Positions 31,067 through 36,827 of a DNA stretch of 43,750 bases are shown piece after piece. Source of the stretch: a virus. Positions within the stretch are counted from its first letter, which is position 1; each line of letters begins with the position of its first letter. The DNA is taken from the IMG/VR virus record IMGVR_UViG_3300044691_000847, positions 1 to 43,750 of that record, one strand, 5' to 3'. The position numbers and the translations under genes are program-made. Below the pieces are notes generated by a model that saw only the letters and a list, made by a program, of their open reading frames with translations, was not told the origin of the DNA and did no database searches.

Positions 31067-31429
31067 TCAGCGTTCTGACAGGTTCACCACGAGTCCCACT
31101 ATCACGCTGCGGAGTCGCTGGTTCTCAATCTTGTTGAACGCCTCTGCGAGCCTGAACGCATCGCGGCGACCGAGAAGCTGAATGGGTGCGACTGTAGGCG
31201 CGGTTGCTCCCTTCGCCCCCTCGTAAAACGCTCCGACCGGCACCTTCAGCAAGTTGGCGACGATGAGCAGCCGCCCCGCTCCTACCCTGTTCGTACCCTT
31301 CTCGTACTTCTGAACCTGCTGAAAGGTGACGCCAAGTTTCGTCGCCATCTCGGTCTGCGACATGTGAGCCGCGTTCCGACGAAACCGGATGTTAGCTCCA
31401 ACAAGCACGTCATTCGGGTGGGAAGCCAT
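31067..31429 (-). CDS. Xre/Cro-CI family repressor
   Basis: A 120-residue protein, MASHPNDVLVGANIRFRRNA then MSQTEMATKLGVTFQQVQKY and EKGTNRVGAGRLLIVANLL. This is the standard alphaproteobacterial HTH_3 repressor. The C-terminal half (APIQLLGRRDAFRLAEAFNK) probably mediates dimerisation and lacks a LexA-like peptidase. The ATG at 31429 removes an N-terminal extension with no helix-turn-helix similarity. It is divergent to the serine recombinase; the shared intergenic stretch is the likely operator region. Confidence 0.85.
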   Translation of the reverse strand: MASHPNDVLVGANIRFRRNAAHMSQTEMATKLGVTFQQVQKYEKGTNRVGAGRLLIVANLLKVPVGAFYEGAKGATAPTVAPIQLLGRRDAFRLAEAFNKIENQRLRSVIVGLVVNLSER

Positions 31430-31464
31430 TGTCTGCAACCTCCATGGAGTCTGCATTAAAAGCA

Positions 31465-31633
31465 AATATCTTGATTTGTGACGGGTCTGTAAAGTACTGA
31501 AATTACTTGGTATTTGATAAACTACCTGTATGAGTTCCACAATTGAAACACAACTCCTTTTACGGCTTAAACACTCGCGATTCCGTATTTTTTCGCTTTC
31601 TCCTCAACTGCCGCTTGCAAAAATCAAGATATT
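31465..31633. repeat. Perfect 13-bp inverted repeats bounding the divergent promoter region
   Basis: AATATCTTGATTT at 31465-31477 and its exact reverse complement AAATCAAGATATT at 31621-31633, 143 bases apart; similarity extends to about 18 bp with two mismatches. Each arm itself has a partial dyad (CAAAT n6 ATTTG around the first). They sit between the repressor and the serine recombinase. They could be repressor operators or crossover sites for the recombinase, in which case the segment would invert. Confidence 0.6.
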
Positions 31634-31642
31634 CGCCGGATT

Positions 31643-32194
31643 ATGAACCTTTACGGCTATGCGCGGGTCAGTACGAACGGACAGGCACTTGATGCCCAGG
31701 TATCGCAATTGGAAGCGGCCGGGTGCGCCCGCATCTTTCGTGAGAAGGTGAGCGGCGCAAAGACCGACCGAGCCGAGCTAAAGAAGCTGCTGCGGACGCT
31801 TCGGGTCGGGGATGTGGTGTTGGTCACGCGGCTCGATAGGCTTGCCCGTTCAACCCGCGACCTGCTCAACATCCTGGCCTCGGTGAGTGCCAAGAGCGCC
31901 GGCTTCCGCTCCCTAAGCGATGTGTGGGCAGATACGACGACGGCGCATGGCCGGCTCATGTTGACGATACTAGGCGGGCTGGCAGAGTTCGAGCGCGAGC
32001 TGATTAAGTCCAGGACAGCCGAAGGGCGGGCTCGGGCGGTGGCAATGGGCGTCCGCCTCGGTCGGCGCCCTAAGCTGGATGAGGAGCAGCGCAAGGCCGC
32101 GTGTGAGCGCAAGCTGGCGGGTGAGGACGTGGCGTCGATTGCGCGGGACTACAACGTGTCCGATTCTACGATTTCGAGGATTCAGTGCGGTTGA
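31643..32194 (+). CDS. Serine recombinase (resolvase/invertase family)
   Basis: A 183-residue protein. The catalytic domain begins LYGYARVSTNGQALDAQVSQ with the nucleophilic serine at position 10 and has VTRLDRLARSTRDLL with conserved arginines. ERELIKSRTAEGRARAVAMG is the long arm helix. The C-terminal helix-turn-helix is VASIARDYNVSDSTISRIQ. Length and layout match Tn3-type resolvases and DNA invertases. It is divergent to the repressor. It may resolve replicon multimers or invert the segment between the flanking repeats. Confidence 0.92.
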   Translation: MNLYGYARVSTNGQALDAQVSQLEAAGCARIFREKVSGAKTDRAELKKLLRTLRVGDVVLVTRLDRLARSTRDLLNILASVSAKSAGFRSLSDVWADTTTAHGRLMLTILGGLAEFERELIKSRTAEGRARAVAMGVRLGRRPKLDEEQRKAACERKLAGEDVASIARDYNVSDSTISRIQCG

Positions 32195-32468
32195 GAGCGA
32201 GCCACAAGCGGGCGACGGCTTCGGTGGGAGTTGAACCATTTCCCCGCAATTCGTAAATTGTTGCCATCCAATCATCTTGTGTTTTTCCAAGAACAAATCC
32301 GTCTGTGTTTCCACACGCCTCTATGAGTTCTTCGAGGGTTGGACATACATACCACGTACCCTTCTCCGGGATTTGTACTGCTGGGGTGTCGAGCAGTTGA
32401 TGCTCACGCTCCATTGGAGCAAAAGGAAACCCCGCGTCTCTGAGTTCGCTCGCCAGCGCGTAATCCAT
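32166..32468 (-). CDS. Hypothetical protein, probably leaderless
   Basis: A 100-residue protein (MDYALASELRDAGFPFAP..., WYVCPTLEELIEACGNTDGF, ending ALNRTESSKS). It resembles small phage proteins of unknown function. ATGGTAAAAT ends six bases before the ATG at 32468, so the mRNA may be leaderless. The last 29 bases overlap the convergent recombinase gene. Confidence 0.65.
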   Translation of the reverse strand: MDYALASELRDAGFPFAPMEREHQLLDTPAVQIPEKGTWYVCPTLEELIEACGNTDGFVLGKTQDDWMATIYELRGNGSTPTEAVARLWLALNRTESSKS

Positions 32469-32490
32469 CACTGAATTTTACCATAAAGAA

Positions 32491-32514
32491 CACAGCGCCA
32501 AACGTGACGCTGTG
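32491..32514 (-). terminator. Possible weak terminator hairpin
   Basis: CACAGCG and CGCTGTG form a perfect 7-bp stem with a 10-base loop. On the minus strand it is followed by TTCTTTAT, a weak T-run. It lies downstream of the 32596-32784 gene. Confidence 0.4.
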
Positions 32515-32595
32515 AATAGCAAACGCACCATACGCGGGTCATCAGGAGCGGACTGCCGTAGCCAGCCGCCTACCCCTCGCCGCAAGCACATTCAC

Positions 32596-32784
32596 TCACT
32601 TCTCGAATAGAAGCGGCTGCGAGTATCGACCGTCTACAGAACGCTGTGTCTCTGGCCTTCGGTCTTCCTTCACCTCGAAAAGTGTAGGTTGCGGTTGTCG
32701 TTCCGCTTTCTGTTGCTCTCTGCGGAGCCTCAGTAGTTCACGCCATAGGATACGGTCGCCGTTGGGCAAGGTGACGTACCGCAT
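32596..32784 (-). CDS. Small hypothetical protein
   Basis: A 62-residue basic protein (MRYVTLPNGDRILWRELLRL, then Arg/Gln-rich). It starts three bases after the DUF3768 stop, so it is in the same operon. No family recognised; a nucleic-acid-binding role is possible from its charge. Confidence 0.6.
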   Translation of the reverse strand: MRYVTLPNGDRILWRELLRLRREQQKAERQPQPTLFEVKEDRRPETQRSVDGRYSQPLLFEK

Positions 32785-32787
32785 GGC

Positions 32788-33129
32788 CTAGTACTCATCG
32801 GCTCTCATCAGCACCCACACGCGCTTCGTTTTCTTCGGGTCGCTGGGGTCGTCGGAGAGGTAGCGTTCATCGACATCGTAGTAATCGCATTTGCCGATGT
32901 ACTTCTGCCCGTCCACGTCGAGGAACACCATGTCGTGTTCGCCGTGCGGGTCGTTGTCGTCGTTGAAGTCGTTGAACGAGCGGAAGGCTTCGAGCGTTTT
33001 TGCCTTCTCAAGGTCAGGGAGCGCGGCGATGCCGGACGTAATCATTATCCGGCCGCCGGTAAATCCCCTGCGGACTTGGTCGTTTAGTTCTCGTATGCGG
33101 ACCACCTTTGAGGGTGCGTCAATGTCCAT
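32788..33129 (-). CDS. DUF3768 family protein
   Basis: A 113-residue protein with the family signature: VRIRELNDQVRRGFTGGRIM, FRSFNDFNDDNDPHGEHDMV, YIGKCDYYDVDERYLSDDPS and a C-terminal VWVLMRADEY. DUF3768 proteins are common on alphaproteobacterial plasmids and mobile elements; their function is unknown. A second, diverged member lies directly upstream (33202-33483). The ribosome-binding site is inside a hairpin (see 33135-33189). Confidence 0.9.
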   Translation of the reverse strand: MDIDAPSKVVRIRELNDQVRRGFTGGRIMITSGIAALPDLEKAKTLEAFRSFNDFNDDNDPHGEHDMVFLDVDGQKYIGKCDYYDVDERYLSDDPSDPKKTKRVWVLMRADEY

Positions 33130-33134
33130 ATGAG

Positions 33135-33189
33135 CCTCCGTTGCGGTAGCGACCTCGGAGGTTTCCGGGGTCGCAGAACAAAACGGAGG
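33135..33189 (-). promoter_or_regulatory. SD-sequestering leader hairpin of DUF3768 gene
   Basis: CCTCCGTT (33135-33142 on the plus strand) and AACGGAGG (33182-33189) form a perfect 8-bp stem that locks the AACGGAGG ribosome-binding site. Inside, GCGACC/GGTCGC (33149-33154 with 33169-33174) and CGG/CCG form a second hairpin. The promoter motif CGCTATAAT is at 33201-33209. Translation of the DUF3768 gene should depend on opening this structure. Confidence 0.55.
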
Positions 33190-33201
33190 TGCCTGAAATA
33201 A

Positions 33202-33483
33202 TTATAGCGCGGTTTGAAGCGCATCACGCTCGACCCACACTCGCAGCACTCGCTCGTCGTTCTCAACGTCGATCCGCCAAACGAACGAAAAACCACAGAA
33301 GATAAATAGACCTTCGTCGTGCAAGCTTTCAGGCTCGAAGCGATTGTACCGGGCCAGGACGCACAGCATCCTTCCTACGATACGGTCTTCAAGTTCGTAG
33401 GGACCGTGATGCACCTCGATACGGCCGCCCTTAAAACCTGTCCGCAGTTCGTCATTAAGTTGGATGATGTGCGCCTTGTCCAT
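33202..33483 (-). CDS. DUF3768-like protein, diverged paralog
   Basis: A 93-residue protein: IIQLNDELRTGFKGGRIEVH matches the family start (IRELNDQVRRGFTGGRIMIT in the neighbour). The later Asp/Gly-rich DNDPHGEHD block is replaced by FEPESLHDEGLF, but WRIDVENDERVLRVWVERD keeps the C-terminal pattern. I use ATG 33483 because it gives the family N-terminus. Its stop overlaps the promoter motif of the second DUF3768 gene. Confidence 0.75.
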   Translation of the reverse strand: MDKAHIIQLNDELRTGFKGGRIEVHHGPYELEDRIVGRMLCVLARYNRFEPESLHDEGLFIFCGFSFVWRIDVENDERVLRVWVERDALQTAL

Positions 33484-33502
33484 CCGATGTAGCCAAACAA
33501 AA

Positions 33503-33520
33503 GCCCGCGCTAAGGCGGGC
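33503..33520 (-). terminator. Rho-independent terminator
   Basis: GCCCGC and GCGGGC form a 6-bp stem with a 6-base loop; on the minus strand TTTTGTTT follows. It stands just downstream of the 33534-33734 gene and just before the start of the DUF3768-like gene, so it separates the two transcripts or attenuates the second. Confidence 0.65.
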
Positions 33521-33533
33521 AAGTTGAAAGAAC

Positions 33534-33734
33534 TCAGGGCTGGAAACGCCTTGCACTGGCGTCAGCAGCGAACTGCCGATAACCGTCAAGTTCTGCATTG
33601 AATGCGTCTAGTTCAGCTTCGTAGGCAGTTGCAGCGGGCTTAGGATTGCTGCGTCTAGCTTGTGCGTCGTCCACAAAACGATAGATGTAATCCAGCTCCG
33701 CATTGAAGTCGTCGAGTCTCTGTGCGTAGGTCAT
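33534..33734 (-). CDS. Small protein made of two 30-residue repeats
   Basis: A 66-residue protein that is almost exactly two copies of a unit: YAQRLDDFNAELDYIYRFVD followed by DAQARRSNP, then YEAELDAFNAELDGYRQFAA followed by DASARRFQP. Each copy would be a helix with a basic end. The ATG at 33734 has AGGAG upstream and starts with the first repeat. Function unknown. Confidence 0.65.
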   Translation of the reverse strand: MTYAQRLDDFNAELDYIYRFVDDAQARRSNPKPAATAYEAELDAFNAELDGYRQFAADASARRFQP

Positions 33735-33803
33735 GGGCTGTGCTCCTGTTTCCCTATGAAAGCGTACCATGCGCTCGTGCGCAAAGGTCGCTATGCAAAA
33801 GAA

Positions 33804-33825
33804 CGCGCCGCAATGAAGCGGCGCG
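33804..33825 (-). terminator. Terminator downstream of primase gene
   Basis: CGCGCCGC and GCGGCGCG form an 8-bp stem with a 6-base loop. On the minus strand it is followed by TTCTTTTGC. It lies 44 bases after the primase stop. Confidence 0.6.
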
Positions 33826-33868
33826 AGGAGCTATGAGCAGACGAAGATTTATTCCGTTGTCTTAAAAG

Positions 33869-34663
33869 TCAGAACAGCTCAACCGTCTCAACCTTCATCT
33901 CGTCGCACAGCGCGGCAAGCATTTCCAAGGATTGAGGCGTGATAGGCGCTAGGAACGCCACGACGTTCTCCACGCCCTGTTCGGAGGCGGTGAGGACCTG
34001 AAGCGGGTCGCGGACAAGGTACAACTCCCCTGCCCCTACGCGGTCACAGCCAAAGATAACCGAGTGAGGGTCGAAGCCGTTCGGGAACAGCAGCTTGGGC
34101 GATTGTTCGTCCGTGACTGCGATGCCGACGTAAGCGAGTAGCGTGCCGTCCTTGCTATGGATTGGCACTGCGAACCTGCCTCGTAGGATGCCTTTTGGAG
34201 CGTATCCCGCTCCCCATGTAAGAGCCGTTTCAGGCGAAACACCGAGTGCCTGAACGGACTCATGCGCTGCCTCCAGATAGGTCAGCGGTTGAAGCTCGCG
34301 CTTCTCCTGCTGCTTTGCTGGCGGGCTGGGGGCTGGTTTGGAAGCGGCCGGCGCGGGCTTTGTGTCTCCTCCTCCAAACTGTTGCTCGATGTACAACGCC
34401 GCTTCACGCTGCGTCATGCCTCGGATGTGAGCGACGAGACTGATAACGTCGCCTCCCTTGCCCTGCGCGAAGCAGTAATAGGAGCCGCCGTTCTTCTGCG
34501 TGTTGATGGCGAGCGCCCTGTCACCGCCTTGGCGGCAAGTCGGGCAAGCGCCGCGGTACTGCGCGCCATTCTGTTTGAGCGTGAGGTTGAGCACTGGAAT
34601 CAATTGCTCGATACGCACCCGCTCTTTCAAACGGGCAAAATCCACATATGCGGCCTCGGTCAT
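33869..34663 (-). CDS. Reduced CHC2-type DNA primase
   Basis: A 264-residue protein. VDFARLKERVRIEQLIPVLN opens like DnaG, then GACPTCRQGGDRALAI and YYCFAQGKGGDVISLVAHIR give the CHC2 zinc finger. The ligands vary from the usual pattern: CPTC for CPxH, and the last Cys of CFGC is absent. A Pro/Ala/Lys linker follows, then a Toprim-like half (KDGTLLAYVGIAVTDEQSPK, GELYLVRDPLQVLTASEQGV) without its usual Glu. There is no helicase domain. It may prime phage or element replication, or be a regulatory remnant. AAAGGAG lies before the ATG. Confidence 0.8.
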   Translation of the reverse strand: MTEAAYVDFARLKERVRIEQLIPVLNLTLKQNGAQYRGACPTCRQGGDRALAINTQKNGGSYYCFAQGKGGDVISLVAHIRGMTQREAALYIEQQFGGGDTKPAPAASKPAPSPPAKQQEKRELQPLTYLEAAHESVQALGVSPETALTWGAGYAPKGILRGRFAVPIHSKDGTLLAYVGIAVTDEQSPKLLFPNGFDPHSVIFGCDRVGAGELYLVRDPLQVLTASEQGVENVVAFLAPITPQSLEMLAALCDEMKVETVELF

Positions 34664-34699
34664 GGCTATTCTCCTTTCAATGAGCGGGAGCCGCTATGA

Positions 34700-34708
34700 A
34701 TTGTACCG
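34700..34708 (-). promoter_or_regulatory. Promoter motif upstream of primase gene
   Basis: GCGGTACAAT on the minus strand, a one-base variant of the element's extended -10 motif, 36 bases before the primase ATG. A small AGCGG/CCGCT hairpin follows it in the leader. Confidence 0.45.
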
Positions 34709-34710
34709 CA

Positions 34711-34719
34711 TGGTAAGAT
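34711..34719 (+). promoter_or_regulatory. Promoter motif upstream of structured leader
   Basis: TGGTAAGAT on the plus strand fits the extended -10 form TGnTAnnAT. It ends 11 bases before the first base of the long stem at 34731 and is nearly back to back with the primase promoter motif. Confidence 0.4.
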
Positions 34720-34730
34720 GAAGCCAGGAC

Positions 34731-34866
34731 ATCGAACGTGGATGGGGGGATGTGAAAGGTCTTAATCAGTCGCGGGAAAATTCTAAGCCCACACTTCACC
34801 GCGATTGAGTGTGGTTCACGGGTGAAAGTCCCATCAAATCCTACCTTCCCCCACCCGCGTTCGATT
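34731..34866 (+). ncRNA. Structured RNA or riboswitch-like leader, 20-bp closing stem
   Basis: 34731-34750 pairs with 34846-34865 over 20 positions (17 Watson-Crick, 2 G-U, 1 mismatch). Inside, CCACACT (34789-34795) pairs with AGTGTGG (34808-34814) around a 12-base loop, and TTCA-CGGG-TGAA forms a hairpin at 34815-34826. The loop of the first hairpin contains TTCACC, which can instead pair with GGTGAA (34821-34826). A promoter motif precedes it and an 84-residue gene follows 35 bases later. It is long and well folded for a leader; regulatory RNA or independent small RNA are both possible. Confidence 0.6.
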
Positions 34867-34900
34867 CAAATGTACATTCGCGGGAGAAAGCGAGCATGCA

Positions 34901-35155
34901 ATGAGTGAAACCGACACGCGCCCTAGGCGTGGTCAGCAAACGACGGAACGGCGCGAGATCGCCTACTACGTTCGTGCCAAAACCGGTCCCGGTCCTCGTG
35001 ACTGGAGTCCCGTAGGAGTTTGTTTCGCCCGGAAGAATGGCGCGGAAGGCTTCACAATAAAATTGAACACCTGGCCCATCGACACGGCGTCGTTTAAGGG
35101 AGCGCTTGTCCTCGTTCCCCCGTTCGCGGACGACGACGAACCAATCGACGAATAG
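34901..35155 (+). CDS. Small protein behind structured leader
   Basis: An 84-residue protein: basic start (SETDTRPRRGQQTTERREIA), compact beta-prone centre (GVCFARKNGAEGFTIKLNTW), acidic end (PFADDDEPIDE). It resembles small proteins on rhizobial mobile elements that I cannot name. Its transcript would contain the 34731-34866 structure and end at the terminator at 35169. It is a self-contained unit of promoter, leader, gene and terminator. Confidence 0.7.
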   Translation: MSETDTRPRRGQQTTERREIAYYVRAKTGPGPRDWSPVGVCFARKNGAEGFTIKLNTWPIDTASFKGALVLVPPFADDDEPIDE

Positions 35156-35168
35156 CCATCGTCACCTT

Positions 35169-35196
35169 GGGCGGCCTCACGGTCGCCCTCATTTTT
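35169..35196 (+). terminator. Rho-independent terminator
   Basis: GGGCGGCC and GGTCGCCC form an 8-bp stem (one G-U) with a TCAC loop, followed by TCATTTTTATT. It lies 14 bases after the stop of the 34901-35155 gene. Confidence 0.8.
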
Positions 35197-35271
35197 ATTA
35201 CAACATATCCACAGTTTGAAACTCCGACGAAAATGGAACATCATTGGCTCTGTGCCGTCGAGTGAAACGAG

Positions 35272-35310
35272 AAACTTGACAGGAACGTGGCTCAATTGCT
35301 TGTCAAGTTT
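35272..35310. repeat. Perfect 10-bp inverted repeat
   Basis: AAACTTGACA and TGTCAAGTTT, separated by 19 bases, in the non-coding stretch before the 35440 gene. One arm contains TTGACA but no matching -10 follows. It may be an operator, or a terminator-like hairpin since the second arm is followed by TCC after four T residues. Confidence 0.5.
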
Positions 35311-35331
35311 TCCTAGTGAGCTGCATGGTTG

Positions 35332-35384
35332 AGCCGTTTCACGGCTAAAAACAACGCTAAAACGGCGATTCAAAAAAGCCGTTT
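35332..35384 (+). promoter_or_regulatory. Operator-like cluster of GCCGTTT motifs
   Basis: AGCCGTTTCACGGCT (35332-35346) is a perfect 6-bp palindrome around TTC. AAACGGC and GCCGTTT then form a 7-bp inverted repeat ending at the promoter. Three copies of the same GCCGTTT half-site upstream of a strong -10 suggest binding by a dimeric regulator, perhaps the repressor. Confidence 0.45.
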
Positions 35385-35392
35385 GGTATAAT
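35384..35392 (+). promoter_or_regulatory. Extended -10 promoter of the 35440 gene
   Basis: TGGTATAAT, a perfect TATAAT with extended TG. Initiation near 35399 would give a 40-base leader with the hairpin AAGCGG/CCGCTT. Confidence 0.65.
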
Positions 35393-35439
35393 GGAGGTTG
35401 GAAGCGGATTCGTCCCCGCTTACTGCTGCTCATTGACAT

Positions 35440-35655
35440 ATGCAATTACACATCTACGGGCCTTGGAGAAAAAGCGAAGAAGAGGCTGCGGAGGATAGGA
35501 AACACTTCTGCAACTTATTCCAACTCCAGCACTCGCACGGATTAGAGAGTCGAATGGATTACGATGATGAGGGCAAGAAAGCCGGAAGAATTTTCCGCGC
35601 TGACTGCAACATCGAAGAAAGCGATTACAGTATCCACGGCTCCCAAAAGAAATAG
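35440..35655 (+). CDS. Small hydrophilic protein
   Basis: A 71-residue protein (MQLHIYGPWRKSEEEAAEDR...DYSIHGSQKK), charged, with one Cys pair far apart. No family is recognised. Support comes from context: a consensus promoter and operator-like repeats upstream and a strong terminator 40 bases after the stop. There is no good ribosome-binding site; a hairpin lies between promoter and ATG. Confidence 0.6.
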   Translation: MQLHIYGPWRKSEEEAAEDRKHFCNLFQLQHSHGLESRMDYDDEGKKAGRIFRADCNIEESDYSIHGSQKK

Positions 35656-35695
35656 CTCCCCCGCCAGAGAGAGCCACTTACCAGAAGTATAGCAT

Positions 35696-35729
35696 ACCGC
35701 CGCCGCAGCAGTCGGCGGTTTTGCTTTTT
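35696..35729 (+). terminator. Rho-independent terminator
   Basis: ACCGCCG and CGGCGGT form a 7-bp stem with a 10-base loop, followed by TTTGCTTTTT. It ends the 35440 transcript and abuts the stop of the convergent replication-relaxation gene. Confidence 0.8.
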
Positions 35730-36717
35730 ACTTAGCGCCCAACTCCGCAAGAATATCAAGCGGCGGATGCCCTACCCGCTGCCACGGCTCGGTCAGCATA
35801 AAGCCCGTAGGCTTCGGGAAATAGTCAATGGATGCGAACTCGCGGACGTATTTGAAGGCGATATGCGCCGAGCCTTTCCCGCCTGTGCGGTCCTCCAGAA
35901 TATTCATCATCTCCCGCATTTCGTGCTCGCTGATAGCGACGAAGAGCGTCACGGCGTTCGGGATGCCGAGCTGGCGCTGATAGGTGCGTTGCCTGTGCAG
36001 CTCAAGTGCCGCCAGTATCTTTTCATTGATGGTCTGCCGCACGGTCTTTTCCGGGTTGCGCGTCTCTGTCCCGCGATCGACTTCGATGCCGGCGACGAAC
36101 AGCCGCTTGGTCTTATCTGCCTGCGTGTAGGCGATAGCGAACGGCTTGCTGTCGTGCACTGTATCGCGGTCTACCTCCACAAGCCTGTTGAGGCGCGGCG
36201 TGTGGTAGCTGAACTGCGTAGGAAAATGGAAAGGGGTTGTTGAACGTTTCGTCTCGGGCGGGCAGGACGGATGCGCAAGTATGTCACGATAGGTGACGAG
36301 CGAAAGCCCAGCTGTCTCCTTCACTCCGAGAGCAAAGGATGCGTCCACGATGCAGCGCGCCGACTTGTGTTTGATATGGTCGTTGCCGCGCGGTGTAGGC
36401 CGGTACATGCCCGCGTTGGTCAATGCCTGCTCGCCTTTCGAGGAAAGCGCATATAGAGCATGGCGATAGCGGGCGTTCGGCGTGTCCCATGAGCCGGGCG
36501 GGCACTCAATCACTCCCGCCTTGTGCCGCAGGATGGAGAGGCGCGCGAGCGTGTATTCCACAGGCAAGTCTAGGATGACGGGAATGTAGTTGCTCGGCAG
36601 GCACTCGTAGTCCTGCAAGAGGTCGAGAATACGCAGGTCGGTTTGACTGATACGGAAAACGCCGCCCTTCGCGGTGTTGTCGAACCGGGAAACTCGTTTG
36701 GCAGTTTTGGTCGGCAT
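35728..36717 (-). CDS. Replication-relaxation family winged-helix protein
   Basis: A 329-residue protein. The N-terminal winged helix reads FRISQTDLRILDLLQDYECL, LARLSILRHKAGVIECPPGS and RYRHALYALSSKGEQALTNA, as in the replication-relaxation family (Pfam PF13814) known from conjugative and plasmid elements. The rest is a mixed domain with FVAGIEVDRGTETRNPEKTV, whose E-x-D-R-G-T-E resembles a nuclease-like core. It lies 110 bases downstream of the TraG-like ATPase gene on the same strand. Probable role: DNA processing or regulation of replication with that ATPase. Confidence 0.75.
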   Translation of the reverse strand: MPTKTAKRVSRFDNTAKGGVFRISQTDLRILDLLQDYECLPSNYIPVILDLPVEYTLARLSILRHKAGVIECPPGSWDTPNARYRHALYALSSKGEQALTNAGMYRPTPRGNDHIKHKSARCIVDASFALGVKETAGLSLVTYRDILAHPSCPPETKRSTTPFHFPTQFSYHTPRLNRLVEVDRDTVHDSKPFAIAYTQADKTKRLFVAGIEVDRGTETRNPEKTVRQTINEKILAALELHRQRTYQRQLGIPNAVTLFVAISEHEMREMMNILEDRTGGKGSAHIAFKYVREFASIDYFPKPTGFMLTEPWQRVGHPPLDILAELGAK

Positions 36718-36739
36718 AAAAGCTGAATGCAGCCGCGCT

Positions 36740-36768
36740 CTCCTTCCGTCAACGTTGACAGTAAGGAG
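36740..36768. promoter_or_regulatory. Palindrome in replication-relaxation leader
   Basis: CTCCTT and AAGGAG flank the perfect 12-base palindrome GTCAACGTTGAC (36748-36759). It lies between the promoter motif at 36816 and the ATG at 36717. It could be an autoregulatory operator for the winged-helix protein, or an RNA hairpin. Confidence 0.5.
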
Positions 36769-36815
36769 CTGTGGGTGATGGCGGTGAAGTATGAAGCGCG
36801 ATGAGGCGCGCGATA

Positions 36816-36824
36816 ATTATACCA
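36816..36824 (-). promoter_or_regulatory. Extended -10 promoter of replication-relaxation gene
   Basis: TGGTATAAT on the minus strand, perfect match to the recurring motif, in the gap between the ATPase stop and the replication-relaxation gene. Confidence 0.55.
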
Positions 36825-36827
36825 TCG

